Origin: Bacteroidia bacterium
Lineage (GTDB): Bacteria > Bacteroidota > Bacteroidia > Bacteroidales > GCA-2748055
DNA: 6,534 nt
Reading direction: 5' to 3'
NCBI GenBank assembly: GCA_004525825.1
Contig: SPBY01000173.1
Location: 1 to 6,534, forward strand
Of this stretch, positions 6,291-6,534 are shown in pieces. The number at the start of each line of letters is the position of its first letter. Position 1 is the first letter of the stretch. The position numbers and the translations under genes are program-made. Below the pieces are notes generated by a model. The model saw only the letters and a list, made by a program, of their open reading frames with translations, made no database searches and had not been told where the DNA came from.

Positions 6291-6534
6291 TCATGCGATG
6301 TGGGCCACAGGGAGGCTGAACTGGAAGCTGGTGCCTTTGCCCACAGTGCTTTTTACATCGATGGAGGATCCGTGAAGATCGATGATCCGTTTTACAATGG
6401 CCAGTCCGAGTCCAGATGAGCCACCCCTATCGTCCTTCTTAAAATAGCGTTCGAAGATATGGGGCAGGTCATCCTGCTGGATCCCGGCCCCTGTATCGGC
6501 TATGGTGATTTTCACCTCGCCCGTGGCTAGCGAT
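6291..6534 (-). CDS. Sensor histidine kinase, C-terminal part of the ATPase domain (partial; 5' end outside the window)
   Basis: About 80 codons are visible and the frame stays open to the right edge, so the gene's N-terminus lies beyond the window; the GTG at 6515 is an internal valine, not a start. The visible residues are the end of a HATPase_c domain: the G1 box DTGAGI preceded by a VKITIA strand, the F box HIFERYF, the G2 box SSGLGLAIVK, and the closing GKGTSFQFSLP strand. Such kinases autophosphorylate a histidine and pass the phosphate to a response regulator. The sensor part and any partner are not in view. The gene is convergent with the operon, so it need not share its function or regulation. 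The style of the F and G2 boxes is common in Bacteroidota two-component kinases. Confidence 0.92.
   Translation of the reverse strand, partial: SLATGEVKITIADTGAGIQQDDLPHIFERYFKKDDRGGSSGLGLAIVKRIIDLHGSSIDVKSTVGKGTSFQFSLPVAHIA

Noticed and set aside
6291..6515. A complete small protein starting at the GTG at 6515
   Set aside because: The frame continues open upstream with residues (SLATGE) that fit a histidine kinase ATPase domain, so the GTG is internal and the gene is cut by the window edge.

Overview
The window is a compact, almost fully coding stretch of bacterial DNA of roughly even base composition. None of the six visible start codons has a convincing, well-spaced Shine-Dalgarno sequence, and AT-rich sequence precedes most of them. 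Together with the style of the C-terminal histidine-kinase fragment at the right edge, this fits a Bacteroidota (Bacteroidetes) genome. That assignment is an inference; there is no rRNA or other marker gene in the window.

Layout. Positions 32-1093 (minus strand) encode a 3-beta-hydroxysteroid dehydrogenase/isomerase-type extended SDR. A 56-base divergent intergenic region (1094-1149) follows and contains a perfect 9-bp inverted repeat around a G-rich 7-base centre. From 1150 to 6284 five plus-strand genes are packed head to tail: an EthD-like protein with an apparent second divergent lobe, a DUF1214-family protein, a PAPS-type sulfotransferase (Sulfotransfer_3 type), and two paralogous short-chain dehydrogenases related to the protochlorophyllide-reductase-like SDR branch. 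The first three junctions are 4-base ATGA stop/start overlaps and the fourth has a 2-base gap, so this is almost certainly one translationally coupled operon. The C-terminal end of a sensor histidine kinase converges on the operon from the right (6291 to beyond 6534, minus strand), leaving only 6 bases between the stop codons.

How the genes may work together. Three oxidoreductases (one with an NAD-type acidic residue after beta-2, two with an NADP-type arginine there), one sulfotransferase, one EthD-like alpha/beta-barrel protein and one DUF1214 protein look like a tailoring pathway for a hydrophobic hydroxylated molecule such as a sterol/hopanoid-like lipid, long-chain alcohol or polyketide. 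The logic would be to set a ketone or hydroxyl by redox steps and then sulfate the hydroxyl, or to work on a sulfated substrate. The substrate cannot be read from the sequence. I know of no characterised pathway with this exact gene set, so the operon is the main candidate for an undescribed system here. No transposase, CRISPR array, tRNA or rRNA was seen.
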